Shown here in pieces: positions 33,507 to 41,735 of a stretch of DNA of 64,000 bases. How positions within the stretch are numbered: the first letter of the stretch is position 1; each line of letters opens with the position of its first letter. The notes beneath the pieces are model-generated. The model worked only from the letters and a program-made list of their open reading frames with translations. It was not told where the DNA came from and searched no databases. A program made the translations under genes and the position numbers. The DNA comes from Paenibacillus lutrae (GTDB lineage Bacteria > Bacillota > Bacilli > Paenibacillales > NBRC-103111): assembly GCF_009757775.1 (NCBI RefSeq), contig NZ_RHLK01000005.1:211767-275766 (forward strand), written 5' to 3'.

Positions 33507-35261
33507 TTACAGCCATTCCGATACGGCTGGAACGCGGCTGATCACGTACTGCTTGATTTCTTCTGCCGTGTACAGCTCGAGCGCTTCACTGGCCAGCTGC
33601 TTCATCTCTTCGCTGTCCAGCTTATGCAGAAGCCCCCGGGCAGCGGCGATAGAGCCCGCTCCCATGCTGAACTCATCCAGGCCCATTCCCAGCAGCAGCG
33701 GAATAGCCGTCACATTGCCGGCCATCTCCCCGCACATGCCGACCCAGCGGCCTTTGGCATGCGCCGACTGGATGACGTGCCGGATCAGGCGGAGGACGCC
33801 CGGATTGAACGGTTCGCTGAGATGAGCGATCGTTTCGTTCATCCGGTCAGCAGCCATCATATACTGCACGAGATCGTTCGTCCCGATGCTGAAGAAATCA
33901 GCTTCGGAAGCGAGTTGATCGGCCGCCATACCGGCTGCCGGCACTTCGATCATGATGCCGACTTCTACGTCAGGACCGTAGGCAATCCCCTCGGCATCGA
34001 GCTCTGCTTTGGCTTCCGCGAGAACGGCATTCGCTTGACGCAGCTCTTCGATATTCGAGATCATCGGATACATGATCTTGACATTGCCGAAGGCACTGGC
34101 GCGAAGGATAGCGCGAAGCTGCGTGAGGAACAGGTCCTTGCGGTCCAGGCAAAGCCGGATGGCGCGGTAGCCCAGGAACGGATTCGCTTCCTTCGGCAGG
34201 CTCAGATACGGCAGTTCCTTGTCTCCGCCGATATCGAGAGTCCGGATAACCACCGGCTGGGAAGGGAACATTTCGGCGACGATTTTGTACGCGAGGAACT
34301 GCTCCTCCTCCGTCGGCATCGTGTCGCGGCCCATGTACAGGAACTCCGTGCGGTACAAGCCGATTCCTTCGGCACCGCCCGTGCGGGCCGCCTGGGCATC
34401 CTGCGGGCCGCCGATGTTCGCCGCCAGCTCGACGTGCTTGCCGTCGGCTGTCTCCGAAGCGCGGCTGACATAGGTCTGCAGCCGGCTGCGGCGTTCTTCA
34501 TAGCGGCTCTGTTTGGAGCGGTACTGCTCGATCAGCTCCGCATCTGGATTGATGTACACCGCGCCTTCGCTGCCGTCGACGATCACATAGTCGCCGGCTT
34601 GCACCTGCTTGAGGGCATCGCCCATGCCGACAATCGCGGGAATCTCCAGCGACCTTGCCATGATCGCGGAATGCGAGGTCCGGCCGCCGATTGCGGTTGC
34701 GAAGCCGGTAACGCGGCTGCGGTCCAGCCGGGCCGTGTCCGATGGCGTCAGGTCGTGGGCGAACAGAACGACCGGTTCGTCGCCAGCAACCCGCACATCG
34801 GCTTCTTCACCGCGCAGCAGACGCTGCAGACGGTTGGCGACGTCGCGGATGTCGGATGCGCGTTCGCGCATGTAGGCGTCATTCATGTTCTCGAATACGG
34901 CGACGAGTGCCTGTGCAGCCTCTTCCACCGCTGCCTCCGCGTTCATATGCTCACAGCGGATGCTGGCGGCCGCAGCGCCTACGAAATCATCATCTTCAAG
35001 AAGCAGCATGTGGGTCTCGAAGATTTCGGCGTGAGCCTCTCCCATTTTCTGCGCCGTCTCTTCTTTAAGAGACTGGAGTTCTGCAAGCGCTTGCTTGGTT
35101 TTCAGCTGGAGCCTCACCACTTCAGCTGCCACTTCTTCCTCGGCCAGAATCCGTCTGCCGACCTCGACAGGCACTTCCTGCCAGATTTGCGCTCTGCCCA
35201 TCGCATAGCCTGGAGCCGCTGCAATTCCTTTTATTTTAACATGTTGATCCTGTCTATTCAT
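33507..35261 (-). CDS. ptsI: PTS enzyme I
   Basis: A 584-residue phosphoenolpyruvate-protein phosphotransferase. The phospho-histidine is in GGRTSHSAIMAR (about residue 190), with FLYMGRDTMPTEEEQ and MYPMISNIEELR in the PEP-binding barrel and GMCGEMAGN near the C-terminus. It moves phosphate from PEP to HPr in the cytosol. It follows ptsH by 8 nt. Whether this is the only enzyme I of the genome is unknown; its place in this cluster and not next to ptsG suggests a dedicated copy (inference). A 641-codon open frame on the opposite strand is a codon-bias shadow. Confidence 0.95.
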   Translation of the reverse strand: MNRQDQHVKIKGIAAAPGYAMGRAQIWQEVPVEVGRRILAEEEVAAEVVRLQLKTKQALAELQSLKEETAQKMGEAHAEIFETHMLLLEDDDFVGAAAASIRCEHMNAEAAVEEAAQALVAVFENMNDAYMRERASDIRDVANRLQRLLRGEEADVRVAGDEPVVLFAHDLTPSDTARLDRSRVTGFATAIGGRTSHSAIMARSLEIPAIVGMGDALKQVQAGDYVIVDGSEGAVYINPDAELIEQYRSKQSRYEERRSRLQTYVSRASETADGKHVELAANIGGPQDAQAARTGGAEGIGLYRTEFLYMGRDTMPTEEEQFLAYKIVAEMFPSQPVVIRTLDIGGDKELPYLSLPKEANPFLGYRAIRLCLDRKDLFLTQLRAILRASAFGNVKIMYPMISNIEELRQANAVLAEAKAELDAEGIAYGPDVEVGIMIEVPAAGMAADQLASEADFFSIGTNDLVQYMMAADRMNETIAHLSEPFNPGVLRLIRHVIQSAHAKGRWVGMCGEMAGNVTAIPLLLGMGLDEFSMGAGSIAAARGLLHKLDSEEMKQLASEALELYTAEEIKQYVISRVPAVSEWL

Positions 35262-35269
35262 GCTATCAC

Positions 35270-35527
35270 CTATTCAAGAACGGATTCGAGCATTTGCCCG
35301 AGCTCGTTCAGCGCTTCCTCTTCCTGCTCACCGGACGTGTTAACGGTTACTTTATCTCCGTAACGCATTTCGAGCGACAGCAAGCCGACGATGCTTTTGC
35401 CGTTTACGGTTTTGTCCCCTTTGGTAACGGTAATATCACATGGAAATAACTTTGCTTTCTTCATCAAAGCCCCGGCAGGGCGTGAGTGGATCCCTAGCGG
35501 ATTCTGCACGGAAAATTCTTTCTGCAT
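35270..35527 (-). CDS. ptsH: Phosphocarrier protein HPr
   Basis: An 85-residue HPr. The phospho-histidine is in NPLGIHSRPAGAL (the common form is HARPA), and the regulatory serine is in GKSIVGLLSL, so it could be a target of HPr kinase as in other Bacillota. GGGAGGAG precedes ATG 35527; the longer frame to 35614 is unlikely since it runs through the cre-like site. It is the first gene of the cluster and so its promoter probably drives the whole set. Confidence 0.92.
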   Translation of the reverse strand: MQKEFSVQNPLGIHSRPAGALMKKAKLFPCDITVTKGDKTVNGKSIVGLLSLEMRYGDKVTVNTSGEQEEEALNELGQMLESVLE

Positions 35528-35599
35528 TTGTATGACTCCTCCCGATTTCGTGCCTGAAACTTGACCTTCACGGGACTGCTCCCGATGTATCCACCATAT

Positions 35600-35614
35600 C
35601 GCAACCGCTTCCAA
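35600..35614 (-). promoter_or_regulatory. cre-like CcpA site upstream of ptsH
   Basis: On minus TTGGAAGCGGTTGCG matches WTGNAANCGNWNNCW except at the last base. It lies 73-87 nt before the ptsH start. No clear -10/-35 pair was found beside it. Confidence 0.5.
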
Positions 35615-35649
35615 CTGAGAAGATCAAACCTTTTGCACTATTCATGGTG

Positions 35650-35692
35650 CAAAAAGAAACCGGACTCAGGAAATTAGTCCTAAGTCCGGTTT
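35650..35692 (-). terminator. Terminator of the MFS gene
   Basis: AAACCGGACT/AGTCCGGTTT outer stem with an inner AGGA/TCCT hairpin, followed on minus by CTTTTTG. Confidence 0.87.
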
Positions 35693-35761
35693 AGCCCGGT
35701 CCTGCACCTGATGGAAGTGCTGCACCTGAGGAAAGTCCTGCTTCCGAATCTTCGATATCCC

Positions 35762-36979
35762 TCACGTTCCTTCTGAAATAGAAGCTCCCGGGGAAGAAGG
35801 CGCCCTGCCCGTCACCATCACTTTAACTGCTTTTGCCTGAAAAACAGGAATTAAAATCAAACTGATCAGCGTAGTACCGATGAGGGCCACATACAACCAG
35901 CCGTCCAGACTTTGAAGCTGCATGATAAAGACAAGCAGAATGATTCGCATGCCGATTAAGAGCCCTTCACGCCAGATCAGAAAAGCGGCCTTGCGGGCAG
36001 GCGGGTAATTCTCGATGCATTGGAACTGCTGTGCGTTCCAGATCATGGCGAAGAAGAACATCCCGAAAGCCGTCAGCACGTTGGACAAAATGAGCAGCGG
36101 ATGCAGCGGGAAAAGTGCAACAACAAACCCCGCCGACAATAGAGTAACTCCCAGCCACAGGCAGAGATTATCGTTCCATTTGAATTTGCGGTACAGCGCC
36201 AGACCCAGAAAAGCGGAGCCCGTATAAAGCACATTCAGCAGGGCAATGAGCAGCTTATCCTGGGTAACGGTAAAAGTGAACACCAGTGTAAACAAATTCT
36301 GAAACTGCATGAATACGCCGCCTGCAAGAATGGACAAGACGAGCCAGATCGATTGGCGGCTGCCGAATACCTTTTTGACGGCAAGTTCTTTCCAGAACCC
36401 CAGCTGAGGCCCTTCGGAAAGCGGCATCGATATTTTAGGCATCGTGTAAGAGAACAAGAGCATGACAATAACAAAGACAAACATGAGAATAAACGAACTT
36501 TCATAGCCGAACCATCCGATAAACTGGGCCGATACGATCGGAATAACCATGGATAAGACCTGCCCGATGAGATTGTTAGCGGCAAAAAAAGAAGCGACTT
36601 CGCTGCCTTTTCCAGAGAAAGACACGCTTAAATTCTGGGCAACCGTATAGAATCCCCACATCAGCCCCACCGGCAAACCAATAATCGCGATCCACAAATT
36701 CCGGTTATCCAGAGTAAGGAAAGTCAGCAGCAGGAAGGCAGCAGCACCGCTGACAGCGGATAAAGCCAGCAGCAGGCGGATTGTCTGCCTGTACAGCATC
36801 CTCGCCCCCAGTATGAAGGAGATGCCCCAGCCTATAAACATAACCAAATTAAACCAGGAAACTTCAAAAATGCTGTTGTTAACCTGCCAAATATACAAAT
36901 TAATAAAAATCCCGATGTAAATAAAAATGATTGACGAAACAAAGTTCATCATCAGCATTTTACGGATATTCGATGACAC
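35762..36979 (-). CDS. Major facilitator superfamily transporter
   Basis: A 405-residue membrane protein with about 12 hydrophobic helices, including MWGFYTVAQNLSVSF in the first half and MFFFAMIWNAQQFQCIENYPP in the second. It lacks a clear substrate signature. The start is uncertain: GTG 36979 has GGAAGG 9 nt upstream, and the frame is open to a TTG at 37012 with no ribosome site. It is monocistronic with a strong terminator. The substrate is unknown. Confidence 0.78.
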   Translation of the reverse strand: MSSNIRKMLMMNFVSSIIFIYIGIFINLYIWQVNNSIFEVSWFNLVMFIGWGISFILGARMLYRQTIRLLLALSAVSGAAAFLLLTFLTLDNRNLWIAIIGLPVGLMWGFYTVAQNLSVSFSGKGSEVASFFAANNLIGQVLSMVIPIVSAQFIGWFGYESSFILMFVFVIVMLLFSYTMPKISMPLSEGPQLGFWKELAVKKVFGSRQSIWLVLSILAGGVFMQFQNLFTLVFTFTVTQDKLLIALLNVLYTGSAFLGLALYRKFKWNDNLCLWLGVTLLSAGFVVALFPLHPLLILSNVLTAFGMFFFAMIWNAQQFQCIENYPPARKAAFLIWREGLLIGMRIILLVFIMQLQSLDGWLYVALIGTTLISLILIPVFQAKAVKVMVTGRAPSSPGASISEGT

Positions 36980-37181
36980 CTGGCTCACCCTTCCGGCTTT
37001 GGCTCCGAGCAATTAAGATGGATTATTTAAGCTCAGTTCTGTCAGCATTATAATCCTAACCTGGAAACATCGTCCATGATTATCTTTTTTGAGGCTGCTT
37101 TTTTGACAGGGTCAAGGTTAAAGGACAGATGGCAGATCCGCGCTGTGATTCAGTCTTCCATATGCAGCCTGGGCCATCGAC

Positions 37182-37706
37182 TCAGCCAGCCCTTTTGCTC
37201 CACTCTTTGGCGGTAATAGGAACCGTTTCAAAAGAAGGGCATCTCTTCACCCGGAGTTGAAACAGATCCGAGAGCCCGTGAGGCGCAACAATTTCGAGCC
37301 GGTCCTCTTCCGTCCATCTGATCCCCACGGCAGTCGCCGTTTCCGGCCATCGGCTCAGCGCATCTTCCAGCGAAGTATAAGGCTCCACTTGGTTTCGCAG
37401 ATGCATGCGTGCCTGATTTTTGACAGACCAGTTCCATTTGGGACATTGTTCTTGTAAATCTTTCTCGGCTGCCCGGTCTCTTTGCTCCGATACATCCAGA
37501 AGATCCAGGTAGACAACGTCCGTATCATTGAGCGGAGTTGCGGTCCTATAGCCATGAAGCTGATCCCACACATAATTGCGTACGAATCCGGCCGCGATAA
37601 CAGCTTCTGGCAGCCGTTGATTCCGCAGGACCCTCAAAGCCTCCATTCTCTCCTCATTATGCAAAAACCACTCGATTAATTGCTCCCTGTAGACCGTCTC
37701 TTCCAT
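37182..37706 (-). CDS. Nucleotidyltransferase-like protein (DUF925/NTP_transf_6)
   Basis: A 174-residue protein of the DUF925 family, with EALRVLRNQRLPEAVIAAGFVRNYVWDQLHG, then NDTDVVYLDL where the two aspartates could bind metal as in pol-beta-type transferases, and ALSRWPETATAVGIRW. The substrate is unknown. The start is ATG 37706 after GGGGGAGC; the longer frame to 37763 has none. It is divergent from the ABC exporter pair. Confidence 0.85.
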   Translation of the reverse strand: MEETVYREQLIEWFLHNEERMEALRVLRNQRLPEAVIAAGFVRNYVWDQLHGYRTATPLNDTDVVYLDLLDVSEQRDRAAEKDLQEQCPKWNWSVKNQARMHLRNQVEPYTSLEDALSRWPETATAVGIRWTEEDRLEIVAPHGLSDLFQLRVKRCPSFETVPITAKEWSKRAG

Positions 37707-37918
37707 TCTGCTCCCCCTGACATAAATATGGCTTGAGTAGTTCCGATAGGATAAAAACTCCAAATATTTTGAATTCCTTGGAAAAAAACCGCTTTCATAT
37801 AACTGTGGGCTCCGTATGCCCCGATATCACCCTACAGGTGCACAAACGTTCCTTGCCGCTCTCTTCTGCAGCCCTTTAAAATGGAAGGATGAGTAAATGA
37901 GCCGGGAGGTGCTGTGAC

Positions 37919-39664
37919 TTGGGCAGTACAAGACTACTGCGTGATTATGTAAAAGCTAATTTAGGCATGTATGCCACAGGTGTTTTCTTCATTATTCTAT
38001 CCAATGTTACCCAATCTTTTTTTCCGCTGGTGCTGGGCCATCTTACCGATGACCTTCAGCAAAAGACCGCGACCCTGGAATCCATTGCCCGCTACAGCCT
38101 TACCCTGCTTGGGATTGGCGTCACTTATGGCGTGCTGTTCGGTATCGGCCAGTATACCAATGCAAGGCTGGGAAGAAAATTCGAATATGTCACGCGCCAG
38201 AAGCTGTTCCGTCACTTTGCTTCCTTGAGTGAGTATTACTTCTCGAGACACGGCGTCGGAAGGCTGCTTAGCTATGTCATGAATGACGTAACAGCCGTAA
38301 GGGAATCGATTTCCAACGGCGTGAATCAGACTACTAACGCCATCTTCTTTATTTTATCCGCCTTTGTCATGATGTCACTTAGTTCCATTCCTTTTAGTCT
38401 GATCGCGGGCACGCTCCTTCCCATGGCAACCATTCCCGTCATCGTCGTATTTCTGGGGCCACGCATACGTAAGCGCTCACTTGAAGTCCAGGAATCGCTC
38501 GCCTCTATGACCGAATCCGCCGAAGAACAGTTTGGCGGGATCCGGGTAACCAAGACTTTTGCAGCCGAAGAAATGGCTTCTGCACGTTTTGGAGCGAGTG
38601 TGGACCGAATCCGGCAGAATCAGCTCGCTCTGGTAAGAATTTCTTCCCTCTTCCAGACCCTGCTTCCCTTTATGGGTTCTCTCTCCATGGTTCTTGCCGT
38701 TCTTATAGGCGGCTATATGACGCTAACGAAACAGATTTCACTCGGAAGCTTCGTATCGCTTACTTTTTATCTGCGTATGATGATGACACCTTTGCAGCAA
38801 ATCGGCAATGTGATCAATATGATGCAGCGTTCCCGTGCCTCGCTCGAGCGGCTGAACAATCTGCTGGCTGCTGCGCCGGACATCCGTGAACGGCCTGATG
38901 CGGCAGAGCTGGGTCCGGGAGGGACGGATATCCAAATCAGGAATTTGTCTTTCTGCTACCCCGGTTCGGACCGCTGCGCACTGGAAGACATCAACCTGAG
39001 CATCAAGCCGGGAAGAACGCTGGGCATTGTAGGCAGGACCGGCAGCGGCAAGACCACACTGGTTAAACTTCTGCTGCGGGTCTATGATCCTCCCGCCCAT
39101 ACCATTCTAATCGGAGGAAGAGATATACGCGATGTCACGCTTAGCAGCCTGCGATCCCAGATCGCCTATATTCCCCAGGACGGCTTCCTGTTCAGTACAA
39201 CGATCCGTGATAATATCGCCTTTTCTAACCGGGAAGCCATGGAAGACGAGATGAAGCAGGCGGCGCGTGATGCTCAAATCTACAGCAGCATTACCGAGCT
39301 CCCCCAAGGGTTCGATACGAAGCTCGGGGAACGCGGGATCACGCTGTCAGGCGGCCAGCGCCAGCGGGCCAGTCTGGCACGGGGCTTCATGAAGCATGCC
39401 CCCATTCTGATTCTGGACGACAGTGTCAGCGCGGTGGATGCGGTTACCGAAACCAGCATCGTCAGACAAATCCGGGCTTCGCACAAGGATAAAACCACCT
39501 TAATCATTGCGCACCGTATCAGCGCGGTTAAACATGCGGACGAAATCATCGTATTGGATGAAGGGCACATCGTAGGACGCGGAACCCATCAGGAGCTGCT
39601 CGCGCAGAAGGGACTCTACGCGTCACTTTATTCCATACAGGAGGAGGGAACCCGGCATGCCTAA
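37919..39664 (+). CDS. bmrC: Heterodimeric ABC exporter half, degenerate NBD (BmrC/YheI-like)
   Basis: A 581-residue ABC exporter with six N-terminal helices and a C-terminal NBD. Walker A is GRTGSGKTTL, the signature LSGGQRQRASLARG, and Walker B ends ILILDDSVSAVD, with Asp instead of the catalytic Glu. This is the hallmark of the inactive site in BmrCD-type heterodimers. The start is TTG 37919 after GGGAGGT. Its stop overlaps the next gene by 8 nt, so both halves are coupled. The pair probably exports drugs or peptides; no leader-peptide attenuator like that of Bacillus bmrB was confirmed. Confidence 0.88.
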   Translation: MGSTRLLRDYVKANLGMYATGVFFIILSNVTQSFFPLVLGHLTDDLQQKTATLESIARYSLTLLGIGVTYGVLFGIGQYTNARLGRKFEYVTRQKLFRHFASLSEYYFSRHGVGRLLSYVMNDVTAVRESISNGVNQTTNAIFFILSAFVMMSLSSIPFSLIAGTLLPMATIPVIVVFLGPRIRKRSLEVQESLASMTESAEEQFGGIRVTKTFAAEEMASARFGASVDRIRQNQLALVRISSLFQTLLPFMGSLSMVLAVLIGGYMTLTKQISLGSFVSLTFYLRMMMTPLQQIGNVINMMQRSRASLERLNNLLAAAPDIRERPDAAELGPGGTDIQIRNLSFCYPGSDRCALEDINLSIKPGRTLGIVGRTGSGKTTLVKLLLRVYDPPAHTILIGGRDIRDVTLSSLRSQIAYIPQDGFLFSTTIRDNIAFSNREAMEDEMKQAARDAQIYSSITELPQGFDTKLGERGITLSGGQRQRASLARGFMKHAPILILDDSVSAVDAVTETSIVRQIRASHKDKTTLIIAHRISAVKHADEIIVLDEGHIVGRGTHQELLAQKGLYASLYSIQEEGTRHA

Positions 39665-41540
39665 AGATGAATCTGGACGCGGGAATCCGTCTTCCGCCAA
39701 GGAAGCCGGATCACACGCTTCTGCCGCTTCCGGCGGCGGGACGGACGAGACGGAGACAGCGGAGAAAGACCGCAAAGAACCGGCCAAAACTGCGGCCCTC
39801 CAAGCGCTGTTATCCTATGCAAAGCCTCACCGGCTAACCTTCCTGGGCATCTTCGGATGTGCGCTGCTCGCCATTCTTGCGGAGCTGTTCCAGCCTTACC
39901 TGGTTAAAATCGCAATCGATGACCATCTGATCGGCGGAGACGGGGCTATGCGGCCGCTGATCGTTATCGGCCTTGTTTATCTGGCCTTGTCTGCCGTCAA
40001 TCTCATCTTCACCTACATTCAGAACAATCTGCTTCAATTCGCCGGGCAGAGCATCGTTGCCAGCATCCGTAAAAGACTGTTCCGTCACATTTCCAGACTG
40101 TCCATGTCCTTTTTTGACCGCTATCCCATCGGCAGTCTCGTCACTCTGGAATCCAGTGATACAGAGACCATCAGCCAATTTTTCACGCAGGTATTCCTGA
40201 GTCTGGTCCGGGATAGAATGACACTCATTCTCATTATTTTCTTCATGTTCCAGATCGATGCTACGCTCGCTTGGTACAGCATGCTTCTACTGCCTGTTAT
40301 TGCGCTCATCGCCATTCTGTTCCGGAGCGTACTACGCAAAGCGTACCAGCAGACGCGCACCCAGCTATCCCGGCTGATCGCCTACTTGGCGGAGAATTTG
40401 GCAGGGATGAGTCTTATTCAGGCTTATAATCAGCAGGACGAACAGTTTGAGCGCTTCAGCGGCCGCAATGAACAGTATCTCAAAGCCAATCTAAAAGAAA
40501 TCAAGACCAACGTCTTGTTCAACCGTTCGTTTGATATTTTCGGCAATGTATCGGTCGCTTTCCTCGCTTGGCTGGGCGGCGTTACTGTTTTTAAAGGTAC
40601 GGTTGAAGTCGGTGTTCTCTATGCTTTCATCACCTATATCCGTCAGTTTTTCCAGCCCATCAACCAGATTACGCAGCAGTGGAACACTTTGCAATCCACT
40701 TCTATTTCTATGGACCGCTTGTGGAAAATTTTATCGACTGAGCCTGAGATCAAAGATCCTTCCCCGAAGGACAAGGCCGAAGTCGACTGGAAACGTACGG
40801 CTGGCCGGATCGACTATAACAACGTGGACTTCTCCTATGTGGAAGGAAGCCGCGTACTGAGAAAGCTGGATCTGCATATCCTGCCGGGTGAGACGGTCGG
40901 CATCGTCGGGACAACCGGAGCCGGGAAAAGCTCCCTTATCTCCCTGTTGACCCGCTTCTATGATGTGGACGCAGGCAGCGTCTGCATCGATGGCACAGAT
41001 ATCCGCCGCATAGAGCAGGATACTCTGCATCGTATGATCGGACTCGTTCAGCAGGAACCTTATCTCTATTCCGGCACAATTCTGGACAACGTCCGGTTGT
41101 TCCGTGAAGAGTTCAGCCGCGAGGAAGTAATCCGGGCATGCCAAGCGGTTGGGGCACATCCGCTCATTCAGCGGCTCAAGGACGGCTACGATACACGGTT
41201 GTCCGAACGCGGAAGCGGATTATCAGCAGGTGAAAGACAGCTGATTTCCTTTGCACGGATTCTCGTCTTCCGCCCGAGAATCCTTATCCTCGATGAAGCT
41301 ACCGCCAATCTGGATTCCCATACCGAGCAGTTGGTGCAGCAAGCGCTCGCCGTTGTGTCTGAGGGACGAACCACGCTCGTCATTGCGCACAGGCTGTCCA
41401 CGATCATGCATGCGGATCGGATCATCGTCATGAAACAGGGCCGGATCGTGGAGCAGGGCACGCATCATCAGCTGCTTGGCAAACGGGGCTATTATGAAGA
41501 ATTATACCGGCATTCACAAGGCATTGCGGCAATTGGCTGA
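39657..41540 (+). CDS. bmrD: Heterodimeric ABC exporter half, catalytic NBD (BmrD/YheH-like)
   Basis: A 627-residue partner with a polar N-terminal extension of about 45 residues (Ser/Glu/Lys rich) before six helices and the NBD. Walker A is GTTGAGKSSL and Walker B ILILDEATANLD with the catalytic Glu. The signature is LSAGERQLISFARI, a change from LSGGQ. Together with the partner's Asp this gives one normal and one degenerate ATP site, as in BmrCD and TM287/288. A terminator follows at 41566. Confidence 0.88.
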   Translation: MPKDESGRGNPSSAKEAGSHASAASGGGTDETETAEKDRKEPAKTAALQALLSYAKPHRLTFLGIFGCALLAILAELFQPYLVKIAIDDHLIGGDGAMRPLIVIGLVYLALSAVNLIFTYIQNNLLQFAGQSIVASIRKRLFRHISRLSMSFFDRYPIGSLVTLESSDTETISQFFTQVFLSLVRDRMTLILIIFFMFQIDATLAWYSMLLLPVIALIAILFRSVLRKAYQQTRTQLSRLIAYLAENLAGMSLIQAYNQQDEQFERFSGRNEQYLKANLKEIKTNVLFNRSFDIFGNVSVAFLAWLGGVTVFKGTVEVGVLYAFITYIRQFFQPINQITQQWNTLQSTSISMDRLWKILSTEPEIKDPSPKDKAEVDWKRTAGRIDYNNVDFSYVEGSRVLRKLDLHILPGETVGIVGTTGAGKSSLISLLTRFYDVDAGSVCIDGTDIRRIEQDTLHRMIGLVQQEPYLYSGTILDNVRLFREEFSREEVIRACQAVGAHPLIQRLKDGYDTRLSERGSGLSAGERQLISFARILVFRPRILILDEATANLDSHTEQLVQQALAVVSEGRTTLVIAHRLSTIMHADRIIVMKQGRIVEQGTHHQLLGKRGYYEELYRHSQGIAAIG

Positions 41541-41563
41541 ATGCAGGCTTCTATACACCGCTT

Positions 41564-41590
41564 AGCCGGACTCATGTCCGGTTTTTCGGT
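41564..41590 (+). terminator. Terminator of the ABC exporter operon
   Basis: CCGGAC/GTCCGG around TCAT, then TTTTTC. Confidence 0.82.
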
Positions 41591-41669
41591 ATTTAATCCT
41601 TCCAATACGTCCATTTTCAGGATATTCAAGCAAACCTTTCCCGTATTTGTCTATTTATAATGATTTACA

Positions 41670-41698
41670 TTGCCCCTATGCTGACAAGCCTTTATGAT
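41670..41698 (+). promoter_or_regulatory. Sigma-A promoter of the KinB-like kinase
   Basis: -35 TTGCCC (41670-41675), 17 nt, -10 TATGAT (41693-41698). A small palindrome ATGATAAAATCAT (41694-41706) overlaps the -10. Confidence 0.55.
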
Positions 41699-41735
41699 AA
41701 AATCATAACGCGCGCGTTTGGAAAGGACTATTGCC

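Noticed and set aside
33438..35363. 641-codon open frame on plus opposite ptsI
   Set aside because: It is the exact shadow of a well-conserved enzyme I gene; its protein is Arg/His/Ala-rich with no motif and no ribosome site.
37764..37918. bmrB-like leader-peptide attenuator before the ABC exporter
   Set aside because: Only a three-codon ATG-GAA-GGA frame and no convincing alternative stems were seen.
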